NCBI GenBank assembly: GCA_005765155.1
Contig: VCCP01000002.1
Span: 744,001-808,000, forward strand
Length of the DNA stretch: 64,000 nt
Reading direction: 5' to 3'
Origin: Zelopaecilomyces penicillatus
Taxonomy: Eukaryota; Ascomycota; Sordariomycetes; Hypocreales; Pseudodiploosporaceae
Part shown: piece by piece, positions 1 through 9,664 of the stretch
Layout: each line of letters starts with the position of its first letter
How positions within the stretch are numbered: position 1 is the stretch's first letter
Notes under the pieces: model-generated
Database searches by the model: none
Seen by the model: the letters and a program-made list of their open reading frames with translations, nothing else
What the model was told of the DNA's origin: nothing
Translations under genes and position numbers: made by a program

Positions 1-2590
1 ACCTATACACTTCCCTCCTTGCATCGTCCACGTAGACGATCTCTTGGGTTGGTGCCCGAGGGCCATCTATGAACGCAATTTCATCTGCCCTTCTCACTCC
101 ACCTTGCGCCTCATGATATCGCTCGGCGGGTCGTACACTGTATTCTCGTAAGACTACAGGCTGCTGTACTGACCCAGCATTGTACTCTCCCATGTAGGGC
201 TGTGTGCCTTCGGGGTGGCGGGTCTCGGCGTGAATGGGTGTAGGATAATCCCGATTTGATGCTTCCGGTCGCACACTATGCATACGCCCATAATTTGTAG
301 GTCCATCAAATCGTACAGGGTCTAGCGGCCTTAAACTGGTCGCTCTTGATATATACTCTCTAGGCCTCTCCTCCACAGTTCTCCGATCTTGGGGTGCCAT
401 GACTTGAACAAATTCACCAGATGGCCCTGCCGGCTGTGTTGAGAAGTCCCTGTGGTGGTGTCTGTCTCTGTAGTCTTGGGGAATATACTCGGGCTGCGTG
501 ACAAAACGTCTTGAGATTGTATAACCGGGCGGCGGCCTGGCATATACAATACCGCTCTCCTCGTATGGTCCTGGTCCTGGATGTCCTGATAAAGCTCTTG
601 GAGGTCGCTCATATAGAAACTCAGGTTCGCCAGGTCGAACGAGAGGGGCCATAGACTGTCGCGATGGGGGGTACGGAGGTTCAATGTACTCACGACCATA
701 TGCGTCCACGAGAATCCGAGCTGGAGGTGGTTTCGGTGGACCCATAAACGAGTCGCCCTCTGGATGGACACTGGAGCGCGAAGCTTCATGCGGTTCACGA
801 TATAGTCGTGAAGGGGCCCGATATAGATCGTTCACAATGACCTGTGACACTGCTCTCGGGGGGTGAGATTCTCTAGGGGGGTATTGATAAATCGGAGCAG
901 TAGGAGAACCTGGCCGACGAACGTAGCCATCACCGGGAGCCTGGCGCTCCTCCACATATTCTCTGCTATATCTTGCATCACCAATTACGTTGGTGCTCAC
1001 CGCTCGCTGGGGATATGGTATAGCACTCTCATAAGCAACAGGCACTCGGTCGTCGCGATATGCTCGGGGTTGGTTCTGATCGTACGGAATAGCACCCTTG
1101 GAGCGCTCAAAACTTGGCTCACCATACCTTGATTCAACAATTGGGGCCTGGGTTTGTCTTTGGCGCTTATTGGGACGGATGTACGATGGGGCAACCATGG
1201 GAGATGGCGAGCGAGGCTCTGGCTTAATATATGGGACAGGCTCTGCCTCCGGCGCTTGCCGGTCTGCCTTTCTCTTCTTCTTTTTTCCCTTCCTCTTGTC
1301 TGAATCTCTTGCTCCGTGTGGCGAGCTCTCTGGACTTGTAACCACAGCATGATGGTTCCTGAGTGCAGCAACTTGAGCGGGAGTACCCACAGTAGATGGA
1401 ACGTTGGAATGCAGATTTCGGTCCTCCCCCCTATTCACTGCCAGTGGAGAGATTTGGGCAGGCTGGGGTGCAACAGGCCGCAGATTGTGGTTTCGGACAA
1501 GAGGGGGGGATGGATGGATGTCAGCGTAGGAGATGTTTCGACGAACAGGGGCACTTGGCAGGAACTGCCTTTCGGATGGCTCGCCTTCTTGGATCCCTGA
1601 ATCTTCAGATTGACTAGGGTCTCCACTCGTCGTCTGGCTTGGTCGCTTTGGCAATCTCCCTCCATCCGTGTAATTATTCAGCCCAGGAACGAGCACAGTT
1701 TGGGCTGCTCGGCTCGCGGTGGGAGGGTTGGCTGGCAAAGTGGTCTGGCTATGATGCGCTTGCCGTGTCGCGGGTACAAGGTGGTTCGGTTGTTTAGATC
1801 TGGGCGATGTCGGAGGATTTCGAGCAATCACCGCAGGCGGCTGCGCTGCTGGGGGCTGTACCAACTGAGCGGTTTTATTAGCCAGCACTTCCTCTGATAA
1901 TTCGCGAATGCGTGATGTCATGTGTGACTCCGGTGTGTCATGATGGGATGAGTAGAATGTCTCGTCGGAGGAGTCGCTTGCAGCTTCATTATTAGCAGTC
2001 AAGTTATCATCAGCAGGCAAAGGGGTAGTAGCAGCTTGGACGAGAGTCAAGGCTTTGGCGAGCACATCGGATAGATCAAACAGAACAAGCGGTTCTGCCT
2101 GGGCATGTTTCAACACGCGACGCTGCTCAACCTCCTCCTTCAAAGCACGTTCCAGCCTATTTCTTTGCAGTTGCAGCTCAGCCCTAATGAGATCATCAGA
2201 CTTCTCCAGCAGAATGGGATTTATTTCAGTCGCCCCAGAGCCAAAAGACCTCGGTTGAGGAGTCTGGATACCAACAAGACCATCGACATCAGCAGGTGCA
2301 GGCCGTGATTCTGATTGTTTGCTGTCATTCGCAGAGGAGACTGTTGGATGATTCAATGAGGCACTATTTACACCGGTTGGCAACGATGGTTTCGTCCGTT
2401 CAGACGACGATAACGCCAACCCCTTCAGACCGGGTGGCAGCTTGATGCTTGGGTGCTTCCCAGTAAGGACCGTGTCGCGAAATCGCAAGATCTTCTCGTA
2501 TTGTTGGATCTCGTGAATCTCTTTCTCAGTTAGACCTGCTGGAGCATTGCTCTCGGCAAGGGTTCCTTGGATGGTTGTCTCCTGTGCCAT
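1..2590 (-). CDS. Uncharacterised Pro/Arg/Tyr-rich, NLS-bearing protein (C-terminus cut by window edge)
   Basis: I do not recognise this protein. A single open frame starts at the ATG at 2590 and runs about 863 codons to the left edge without a stop, so the C-terminus is missing. The first ~55 residues look folded and helical (LTEKEIHEIQQYEKILRF, then a Lys/Pro-rich turn). Residues ~125-160 form a short coiled-coil-like segment rich in Glu, Arg and Leu. The rest is low complexity: Ser/Pro/Thr-rich in the middle, then a basic stretch of Lys/Arg near residues 431-441 and a second basic patch (NKRQR) near 475, both nuclear-localisation-like. A KPEP sumoylation-like site lies between them. The last third is rich in Arg, Tyr and Pro with repeated YIEPP/RPPP-like pieces, suggesting a disordered RNA- or chromatin-associated tail. 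A nuclear location is inference only. Confidence 0.8.
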   Translation of the reverse strand, partial: MAQETTIQGTLAESNAPAGLTEKEIHEIQQYEKILRFRDTVLTGKHPSIKLPPGLKGLALSSSERTKPSLPTGVNSASLNHPTVSSANDSKQSESRPAPADVDGLVGIQTPQPRSFGSGATEINPILLEKSDDLIRAELQLQRNRLERALKEEVEQRRVLKHAQAEPLVLFDLSDVLAKALTLVQAATTPLPADDNLTANNEAASDSSDETFYSSHHDTPESHMTSRIRELSEEVLANKTAQLVQPPAAQPPAVIARNPPTSPRSKQPNHLVPATRQAHHSQTTLPANPPTASRAAQTVLVPGLNNYTDGGRLPKRPSQTTSGDPSQSEDSGIQEGEPSERQFLPSAPVRRNISYADIHPSPPLVRNHNLRPVAPQPAQISPLAVNRGEDRNLHSNVPSTVGTPAQVAALRNHHAVVTSPESSPHGARDSDKRKGKKKKRKADRQAPEAEPVPYIKPEPRSPSPMVAPSYIRPNKRQRQTQAPIVESRYGEPSFERSKGAIPYDQNQPRAYRDDRVPVAYESAIPYPQRAVSTNVIGDARYSREYVEERQAPGDGYVRRPGSPTAPIYQYPPRESHPPRAVSQVIVNDLYRAPSRLYREPHEASRSSVHPEGDSFMGPPKPPPARILVDAYGREYIEPPYPPSRQSMAPLVRPGEPEFLYERPPRALSGHPGPGPYEESGIVYARPPPGYTISRRFVTQPEYIPQDYRDRHHHRDFSTQPAGPSGEFVQVMAPQDRRTVEERPREYISRATSLRPLDPVRFDGPTNYGRMHSVRPEASNRDYPTPIHAETRHPEGTQPYMGEYNAGSVQQPVVLREYSVRPAERYHEAQGGVRRADEIAFIDGPRAPTQEIVYVDDARREVYR

Positions 2591-4388
2591 GATGATGGGT
2601 GAGGTCAGTAGCAGAGGTTAGAAGCGGACACCAGCCGATTGTCTTTGCAGCGGCGCGTAACTTTGGCAGCGTTGACCCAGACTTGAGCAAACGGGTGAGA
2701 TTGTTAATGCGGAATACAGTCAATGCTCAGAAGCCCTCAAAGCCATCACGAACCATGCTTGGGTGATACGCGGTTTGACAGTATTTATATGCAATGCAAT
2801 GCTGATGGATGATCATGATCCAGGGCTGTCACCCTGTATTAATTCCAGGGAGAAAGTAGGGCGGTGTGGCGGGCAGAATCTAGTTTCTCCTAATCGATGG
2901 GATTCTTCCCGCCTGGCCCCAGTGATGCACGTGCACTATATACACACACTAGGTACCAAATGTCTATCATTGTCCAGACCGGAGAATCTAGCCTTCCACG
3001 ATACAGCCACATCAGATAAGAATTAGGAATTGCATACGAATATCATGATATTCATATGCTAGAACTATTCATACAAAATGACGACTACATCCGTCTAACT
3101 TCTGAACCATGGCTTGAGTTTCCCTTTTTGTGGTACAACTATCTGTTTCTTTCAAGTACCAACATTTCCGCTACTCGCAAGTCCTACGCCCGGATGTCCA
3201 GTCAACGGGATAAAAAGAAATTGGTTTAAATATACCCTATGGCATAAGAGAACCCAAAGGCCTTCTAATAATCCAAAATTTATATGATTATTATGTAATA
3301 TAGCCATAGCTTGATTAAGATATCCGGAGAAATATAGAGACGTCTCCATGATGTCTTCGAGGATGACCTCGGTAGGGTTTTTCCCACCCCGTTGCCAGTG
3401 TAGCCCTGTTGACTCCAACATTTAACCTACCTACTTCGCGACAGATCAATAAGACCCTCAAAACACACACATACTCACATTCACACAGAAGCTACCCGGA
3501 AGAGGGCACGGCAAGGCCACCAGTTACATAGTTGGCCCAGAGCCAGTGTGGCCGGACCTGAGGTGGGCTAGCATACTACAACAAGCAGAGCTAGATAGCT
3601 GAGTCTGAGATTGCTTCAGCATTAGATATGGCATATTACTATTAGCACTTCTAGAATTGCTGATTCATACGTGTAGAATTGAAAGATACATGTTGTGTCA
3701 CAGTGAGCGCCGTTTTACCCATTCAGTATAATTGACAAACTGGTAGCAATTTTGGGTTGCTTTAACACTTTTATTTGCATAGAGTTGTAATGGGAAATGG
3801 TATGGGAGAAGAAAAACGAGTCAAGAAAGACAACTCACTAACCTTGCTGTTTTAGTATCTTTGAACACCTGTACGGAAAATTGCTGACTTGCATTAGCAA
3901 CTCTGGCATGACTCAAGCTATGGATATATTCCACCGGTCAGATGCATAGTGTTCAGAAACGCTCTCATGGATGGAATATACACGTCTTCTACTAACAGGT
4001 TAAACCTATGGGCTTATGCAAATAAAGTTAGCCCAATGAGGATCAAGGTCTCAGCTCGGTTTATTAGCATGTCATGAAGGCTTTCGGTCAGCTTGAGCGG
4101 CTATGTAATTAATCTGAGTTGTCCAGCGACTCATGAACACGGTATATCCCACAAATCAGGCCCCTGAGATGGAATAAGCCATGACTGGGAATACGCATAT
4201 ATAAAGGTAATGGATCCAGATCTCATTACCAACATTACATCCGCCACTTACAACCCATATATACATCTATCAGCATTGCTTAACTTGCAAAACTTCTCAT
4301 TTAATCCCGGTGAGAGTGTGCTCCATGATCAAATTTATGTTGAAGAATACCCACTCATTCCGAAATGTTAGGATCAAACAAAGTAACA
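2591..4388. other. Intergenic, divergent promoter region between the left-edge gene and the small secreted protein
   Basis: No ORF here looks coding and no domain is visible. The sequence is more AT-rich than the flanking genes and must hold the promoters of both divergent genes. The only site I can name is the TATA-like element listed separately near the right end. Confidence 0.6.
4198..4205 (+). promoter_or_regulatory. TATA-like box upstream of the small secreted protein
   Basis: The run ATATATAAAG lies about 185 bases before the ATG at 4389, a plausible distance for a fungal core promoter with a ~150-base leader. It is typical of strongly regulated secreted-protein genes. No transcript evidence is available. 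Confidence 0.45.
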
Positions 4389-4649
4389 ATGCGCTTCTCA
4401 ACCTTTGCTCTTCTCTTTGCAAGCGCTGTAGCAGCCGAACGGGGCTCTTGGTGCTTCGAGCCCCCAAATGAAGAATCCTGGGGCAAGGCTACTGAAACCT
4501 GTTGCAATGAAGTTCACGGCAAATACACTGATAACCGACGCTGCAAGAATTTGAGAGGCACTGCCAACGAGGGAAAATGTCCAGCCTTCTATAGGTGTTG
4601 CAGGGATCAATTTGGAACCACAAACACAGAGGGCCAACCATGCTCTTGA
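4389..4649 (+). CDS. Small secreted cysteine-rich protein, hydrophobin-order cysteines but hydrophilic
   Basis: An intronless gene for 86 residues. I chose the second in-frame ATG (4389; the first is at 4365) because it begins directly with a classical signal peptide (MRFSTFALLFASAVAA, predicted cut after Ala16). The mature chain is about 70 residues with eight cysteines spaced C-x15-CC-x12-C-x11-C-x5-CC-x13-C. This C-CC-C-C-CC-C order is the one seen in hydrophobins, but the loops are rich in Glu, Asn, Lys and Thr, without the hydrophobic stretches a hydrophobin needs. It is best called a small secreted cysteine-rich protein of unknown role, possibly effector-like or cell-wall associated. 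A TATA-like box lies upstream. The gene stands alone between long intergenic stretches. Confidence 0.8.
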   Translation: MRFSTFALLFASAVAAERGSWCFEPPNEESWGKATETCCNEVHGKYTDNRRCKNLRGTANEGKCPAFYRCCRDQFGTTNTEGQPCS

Positions 4650-5662
4650 GAGCTCAGCAAGTACTTGGAGTTCCATTGTATTAATGGTACAATCTGGAAG
4701 AGGGGCATTTTGTTCCCAAAGTCACTGATTGGGAGCAGACCCAAACTGTTGGGAAACGCCGATTGTCCTGTTTTGTTAGATGCAACAACTTCTGTTATCT
4801 ACCTCTCTTTAGTAGTTAATAGTATCCACTTTGACATTTTCTCTGGTACGCATCTCTGGATCAAGGCAGGAGATACAGGCTTATTAGAGATTGCCAGAAT
4901 GGCTCACTCGCTCGTATGGCGCTGATTAACTTGATTGAACTTGTAAAGCTAGTACTCGTAATCTAATGTAGAGTGCAGACTGTGTAATCTCTAGCTAGTG
5001 GGTATGTAGCAAATTAAGCTATGGTTTGTTCATTGTACATCAGCCATCTGGTGTTGCTCTGAGCCATTGGGGTCAGGAAGCTATAGCAACATTCAAGTAT
5101 AGCAACCAGGGTTACATGTATTGCCCTATGTTACAATCCCAGTATAATTCAATATTACCCATTGCTGTTATTTGTGCTTCCCACACGACTATGCCTCCTT
5201 GTTGGTGTCGACATTATGAAGATGGACATGGACGAAACGCGAGGGGCAAAATTAAATGTCACTTACATGATGAGTCAGGAATCAGGATGCATCATCGGAA
5301 CTTGCCACACTGTTTCCGATTTCGTTTTCCCCCCATAGCTTGATTGATCAGGCCGCAAGAGTCATTTTACAGCGACAACGGCAGGTAGGATTCTTAACCA
5401 GCCCTACAAGCCTGCAAGCCTACAATCCTACGACCCTCGGACTATAATTTGCCAGCATATATTTTCAGCGTACGCCCATTGTATCAATTTCAGAATCAGG
5501 CAACAAACTCCAGATAACACTTCTCAACATACGCAGTTGGCGCTTTCCCATCGGCTGGCTTATACTATCATCTCATACTTGAGATTAATAAACATTTCGC
5601 ACTCTGTCTCAACACAACGCATTTCACATCACCTCACTCAGTCAGCACCCCCTCACGCAAAG
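4650..5662. other. Intergenic
   Basis: Short open frames (4665-4925, 5026-5343) lack family resemblance and are probably chance. The right half, C/A-rich and pyrimidine-rich near 5560-5660, looks like the promoter and 5' leader of the nucleotidase gene. Confidence 0.6.
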
Positions 5663-6583
5663 ATGGAAAACACCAACGGGACAACGACCGGCAAAAAGGT
5701 ATTTTTCTTGTAAGCAGCATAATCCTATTCCTAAACAAACTTTAAGTCAAACAAGTAGGACCCAGCTGACAAAGAATAAAGCGACATTGATAACTGCTTA
5801 TACCCAACAAGTAAGATGCGCTGAGAAACAATAGTGGCGCTGCTGCGCCAGGGTTTCCACGTCTAACAAGTTCTGCCGCAGGTGCCAAGGTACATGATAA
5901 GATGGCCAATTTGATTGACCAGTACTTTCAAAAGCATCTGGAGCTACCCTGGGATGAGGCCGTCAAGCTGCATCAGGAGTACTACACAAACTATGGCTTG
6001 GCCATTGAGGGCCTGGTGAGGCATCATCAGATTGACCCCCTCGACTACAATGCCAAAGTCGACGATGCTCTCCCACTGGAAGACATCATCAAGCCAAACC
6101 CAGAGCTGCGCCAGCTCCTCAAGGATATTGACAAGAGCAAGGCGACGATGTGGCTCTTTACGAATGCCTACGTCAATCACGCCAAGCGCGTGGTGCGGCT
6201 CCTCGGAATAGACGATCTCTTCGATGGGCTCACCTTTTGCGATTACGCGGGGACGCCTCTGTTGTGCAAGCCGCATCCCGATATGTTCAAGAAAGCCATG
6301 GAGGCCGCCGGCGTTGATCGTGTCGAGGACTGCTTTTTTGTTGGTAAGTTGGCATTTGCGCTCCCCGCTTGCATGTGAGCAGATGTGGAAATACTGACTA
6401 TATCACTCAAAAGACGACTCATATTCGAACTGCAAAAAAGCCAGGGAGATTGGTTGGACAGCAGCTCATCTGGTGGAAGAGGGAGTTGCCGTCCCGAGCA
6501 CGCCAGCATCTCAGTATCAGATTCGACACCTTAGAGAACTACGGGACGTATACCCGCAGTTTTTCAAATCATCATCGACTTAA
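5663..6583 (+). CDS. HAD-superfamily pyrimidine 5'-nucleotidase (Sdt1/Phm8 type)
   Basis: Four exons: 5663-5709, 5782-5810, 5882-6343, 6414-6583, giving 235 residues. The family dephosphorylates pyrimidine (and some other) nucleoside monophosphates in the cytosol. HAD motif I is DIDNCLYP at residues 17-24, with nucleophile Asp17 and acid/base Asp19. Motif II is LFTNA (Thr119), motif III the Lys155 of CKPHPDM, and motif IV the Asp pair 180-181 in FFVDDSYSN. The residues between motifs I and II form the helical cap typical of this subgroup (IEGLVRHHQI). All catalytic residues are present. Exon 2 is only 29 nt and carries almost all of motif I, so its skipping would both delete the nucleophile and shift the frame. 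The unspliced reading suggests a shorter protein from the internal ATG at 5902, which would lack motif I. It is tail-to-tail with MED21. Confidence 0.9.
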
Positions 6584-6935
6584 ACAGCTAAGCAAGGCAC
6601 ATCTCGACCAGGAATGTTGAGGTTTAAGCCACAGATTCTTTAACAGACGGCACAAAAATGGTTCGCGCCGCGACATGATTGCAACGAGACCATGTTGCCA
6701 TAGATACCGATAGAAATTACGTAGATACCATAAAGGTAGTGCTTTCCTTATTATTTCGGAGGATCCCGTCATCTTTCCGTAACAGCATCTTTCCCTTGCC
6801 CAATTACCCCCATATGGTATATCACCCACCTGAACGCCACGCTAAGAAATCATAAAATCGTTACTCCAAATCATCAACGAGTATGAGTGTGCCCCCCATG
6901 CCTCGCCCTCGTCTTCTCAAGTCTTGGACTGTAGG
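6584..6935. other. Convergent intergenic spacer (3' UTRs)
   Basis: This lies between the stop of the nucleotidase and the stop of MED21. It probably holds both 3' UTRs. No gene or repeat seen. Confidence 0.6.
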
Positions 6936-7511
6936 CTAGGGACGGCGCACACTGCGGATCACAGAGTCGAGCTCGGCCAGAATCTGGTCTCTTTCCTTGA
7001 GCGCCTCCTGACGCTGTGCTTCCGCAGCTTTTAGGTCCTCTTCAAGGTCCTTGATATATCGTTCTTGGTCCTGCTCGCTGTTGTCCAACCCAGGCAGCGT
7101 GGAAATGAGTACCTCGATTTGCTGTTCTTTGAAGATGAGGTCGCGAGACAGCTCGACCAGACCGGCGCGGAATTCGTCCACGGGAAGGGGGTCAACTAAA
7201 TAAGAGACGTTGAGCTATGTTCCCAGAGTGTGTGTGACTGCTGTGTTCGAAGACTACTTAGAAAAGTCGCACCTTCATTTTGAGATTGCTCTTGCTTGAC
7301 GTCGCGGATTTTATCGGTAGGCCCGAGGATTTCGAGATCGTGCCGTTTGTGGACAAAGTGTAGGCAAGCTACAAATTGCTGAGCGAGCTGAGAGGAAAGG
7401 CAATATGGTCAGTGATTACGCTTGCATGTCGTGGATGAAACAAGTAATGCGGTATTGTCAGCTACCTACCTCATCGACAGCGTCTTGCAATTGGGTAAGT
7501 CTGTCGCCCAT
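6936..7511 (-). CDS. MED21: Mediator of RNA polymerase II transcription subunit 21
   Basis: Three exons on the minus strand: 7511-7470, 7387-7273 and 7195-6936, giving 138 residues. MED21 (Srb7) pairs with MED7 as a helical hinge in the Mediator middle module in the nucleus. The start reads MGDRLTQLQDAVDE, the conserved N-terminus of the family. It is followed by the QFVACLHFVHKRHDLEILG block and, in the last exon, DEFRAGLVELSRDLIFKE. The C-terminal half is a long coiled coil rich in Glu, Gln, Lys and Leu, ending SVIRSVRRP. Length and motif order fit Sordariomycete MED21 closely. Its promoter is shared head-to-head with SEC62, 508 bases apart. Confidence 0.93.
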
Positions 7512-8019
7512 TTTGACGATTTAGGGTGGCGTCAATCAGATCTGGGACAAATATTGTGCAAGCTAGTGACGGAATCAACCACGATTCAAGGGCAAATGAT
7601 GTCGCGATGTCAGTATGGAGTTTGTCGGATCAGACACTCACTCACATACACAACATGTGAGGTAGGTGGTCCGTGCCCAGGTGGGTAGGCAATTATGATG
7701 CTAAACGGATTGCGGGCATTTAAACGATCCGGCAGCCCACCAAACAAAACAGTACGTACCTGACAGAAGTGAACACCTTGCTGTCTGCCAGTGAGGCGCC
7801 AAAAAAAAGAAGCCAGACAACGTCTCGGCGCTGACACATTCCCACTTGCGACTTGTCCATACACACACCCACCAACCTAAATAAGGTGTCCTTTTCGAGA
7901 GCCTGCCAACTCTCCGTCTCTCACTCCTTCTCCTGCAAACGCTCTATAATCTCGCTTCAGCGAGTCCCCCTTTCCCATTTCATAGCAACGAGAGAGAAAA
8001 CGAACACCAGCATTATACC
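7512..8019. promoter_or_regulatory. Bidirectional promoter between MED21 and SEC62
   Basis: The 508 bases between two divergent start codons must serve both housekeeping genes. The right third is strongly C/T-rich (7890-7985), as in leaders of highly expressed fungal genes. I see no canonical TATA box. Confidence 0.5.
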
Positions 8020-9379
8020 ATGGCATCCCCGCCGCCCACCTCGCCTAACGGCCCCATGCCTGGCTTCATACCCGGCCCCGGCCAGCAGCCCACGCCGGAG
8101 CAGATCCAGGAGATTCAGCGCAAAATTGCTGAGGACGCCGAGAGGGCCGGCATGACGGTGCCCGAGTTCATCGAGCACATCAAGCAACAGCAGATGGCCC
8201 GCATGCGCGCAATGCAACAAGCGCAGATGCAGCAGCAGCAGCAAGGTGGCCATGCGCATGGTCCGAATTGCAATCACGATCACGACCACGATCACGACCA
8301 CGGCCATCAGCAGGGTCACCAACAGGCAATCACCCCCGGCCCGCCTGACCCCAAGGGACTCGCAGTCGCCATGTTCTTGCGGGGCCAGGATTTAAAGCCT
8401 CGCACATGTATTCTCAACGGCGAGCGCAAAGATATGTTCAAAGGTATGTCCTGATACGGCGCGGGATTCCGTCACCCCTCCTTGTCGCAGTTGCACACCT
8501 TACGGTATCGCGGGGCACCATTTTTACTAACTCCCAACGAACAGTCAAGCGTGCCCTGCGAGCGTTGCAGTCCCCCGCCTACGAAAAGGCCCGGAAGAAG
8601 AACCCCCTCCTCCCTGAAATCAACGATCGAGCGTCTCTAGAGAACACCTTCAAACTGCTACCCCTCAGCATGCTCGCGCTAAGAGTTACCAAGCTTGAAG
8701 ACCAACCCGGTGCGAATGGCAAGAAAGCCAAGCGTACAAAGGGCCAATGGAATGTCAGGATTGAACAGCAGCAAGAGGCTAAGGAGGAAATGTACTACGC
8801 CTGGTTATGGGAAGGTAGCCAGGTCAAGCGCCAGCTCTATGCTGGTCTGGCGTTGCTGGTCATCTTCGCCATCGTCTTGTACCCTCTGTGGCCATTGAAG
8901 CTCCGACAAGGTGTCTACTATCTCAGCTGGGGCATGCTGTGTCTGCTGGGTCTTTTCTTCGCCATGGCCATCTTCCGTGTCATTCTTTTCTGCATCACAT
9001 ACTTCGCAGTTTCACCAGGACTCTGGCTCTACCCCAATCTCTGGGAAGACGTTTCGTTCATGGACAGCTTCAGACCTGTATGGGCCTGGCACGAGGTCAG
9101 TTTTCACTCTCACCCCCCCCCCCCCCCCCCCCCTAAAAAAAGATGCTGTAATTTTTAAGCCAAAATGAGCATGTTACTAACTGAGCCCAACAGACTGAGA
9201 AGCCCAAGAAGAAGAAGAAGTCCAAGCCCATTGCTACCGCTGGTACCAACGCTGGCTTTGCTGCCGCAACTGGCCAAGTCGCACCAGCTACCGCTACCAC
9301 CACCGGTACCGACACACAGCTTAGTGCTGAGCCGCAGCGAAGGTATACGGCGCCACAGGTGGAGGAGGAGGATGAGTGA
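8020..9379 (+). CDS. SEC62: ER protein translocation subunit Sec62
   Basis: Three exons: 8020-8443, 8545-9095, 9194-9379, giving 386 residues. Sec62 works with the Sec61-Sec63 translocon in post-translational protein import into the ER. The N-terminal cytosolic part is Pro/Gln-rich with a His/Asp alternating patch near residues 87-98. The conserved region begins near 118 (FLRGQDLKPRTCILNGE, then KRALRALQSP). Two transmembrane segments at about 239-258 and 266-290 form the expected hairpin, followed by WLYPNLWEDVSFMDSFRPVW. The C-terminus is Lys-rich, then Ala/Thr-rich, and ends in an acidic VEEEDE tail. The second intron contains a 21-base C run right after its donor. The gene is divergent from MED21 and convergent with the T2 RNase. 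Confidence 0.93.
9113..9133 (+). repeat. Poly-C tract inside SEC62 intron 2
   Basis: An uninterrupted run of 21 C followed by T and six or more A, starting 17 bases after the intron donor at 9096. Length variation between isolates, or sequencing slippage, is likely. Confidence 0.85.
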
Positions 9380-9664
9380 AAAGGAGAAACGTGGGGCTCG
9401 TGAAAATGGATGGAAAATACAATATGGGGTCGGGTTGAAATACGGTAGCAGAGCACTTGAATTACCATGGCGGAGGTCACATAAGCATCATTTGCAACGG
9501 CGCAGGATCCCGTGGCCAATGGCTCCACATGGCTTTGTCTGTTGTTTAAAACTTTGGGTTTTTGTCGATATTATAGAGGTACTTAAGGTGTTTATTCAAT
9601 GACTTATATGTCCCCTCCCAGTTTTCTTGAACCCGCCTCGTAATTATTCATCTAAAAAAGCATC

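Noticed and set aside
4389..4649. Calling the small secreted protein a hydrophobin
   Set aside because: Only the order of cysteines fits; the spacing and strongly polar loops do not match class I or class II.
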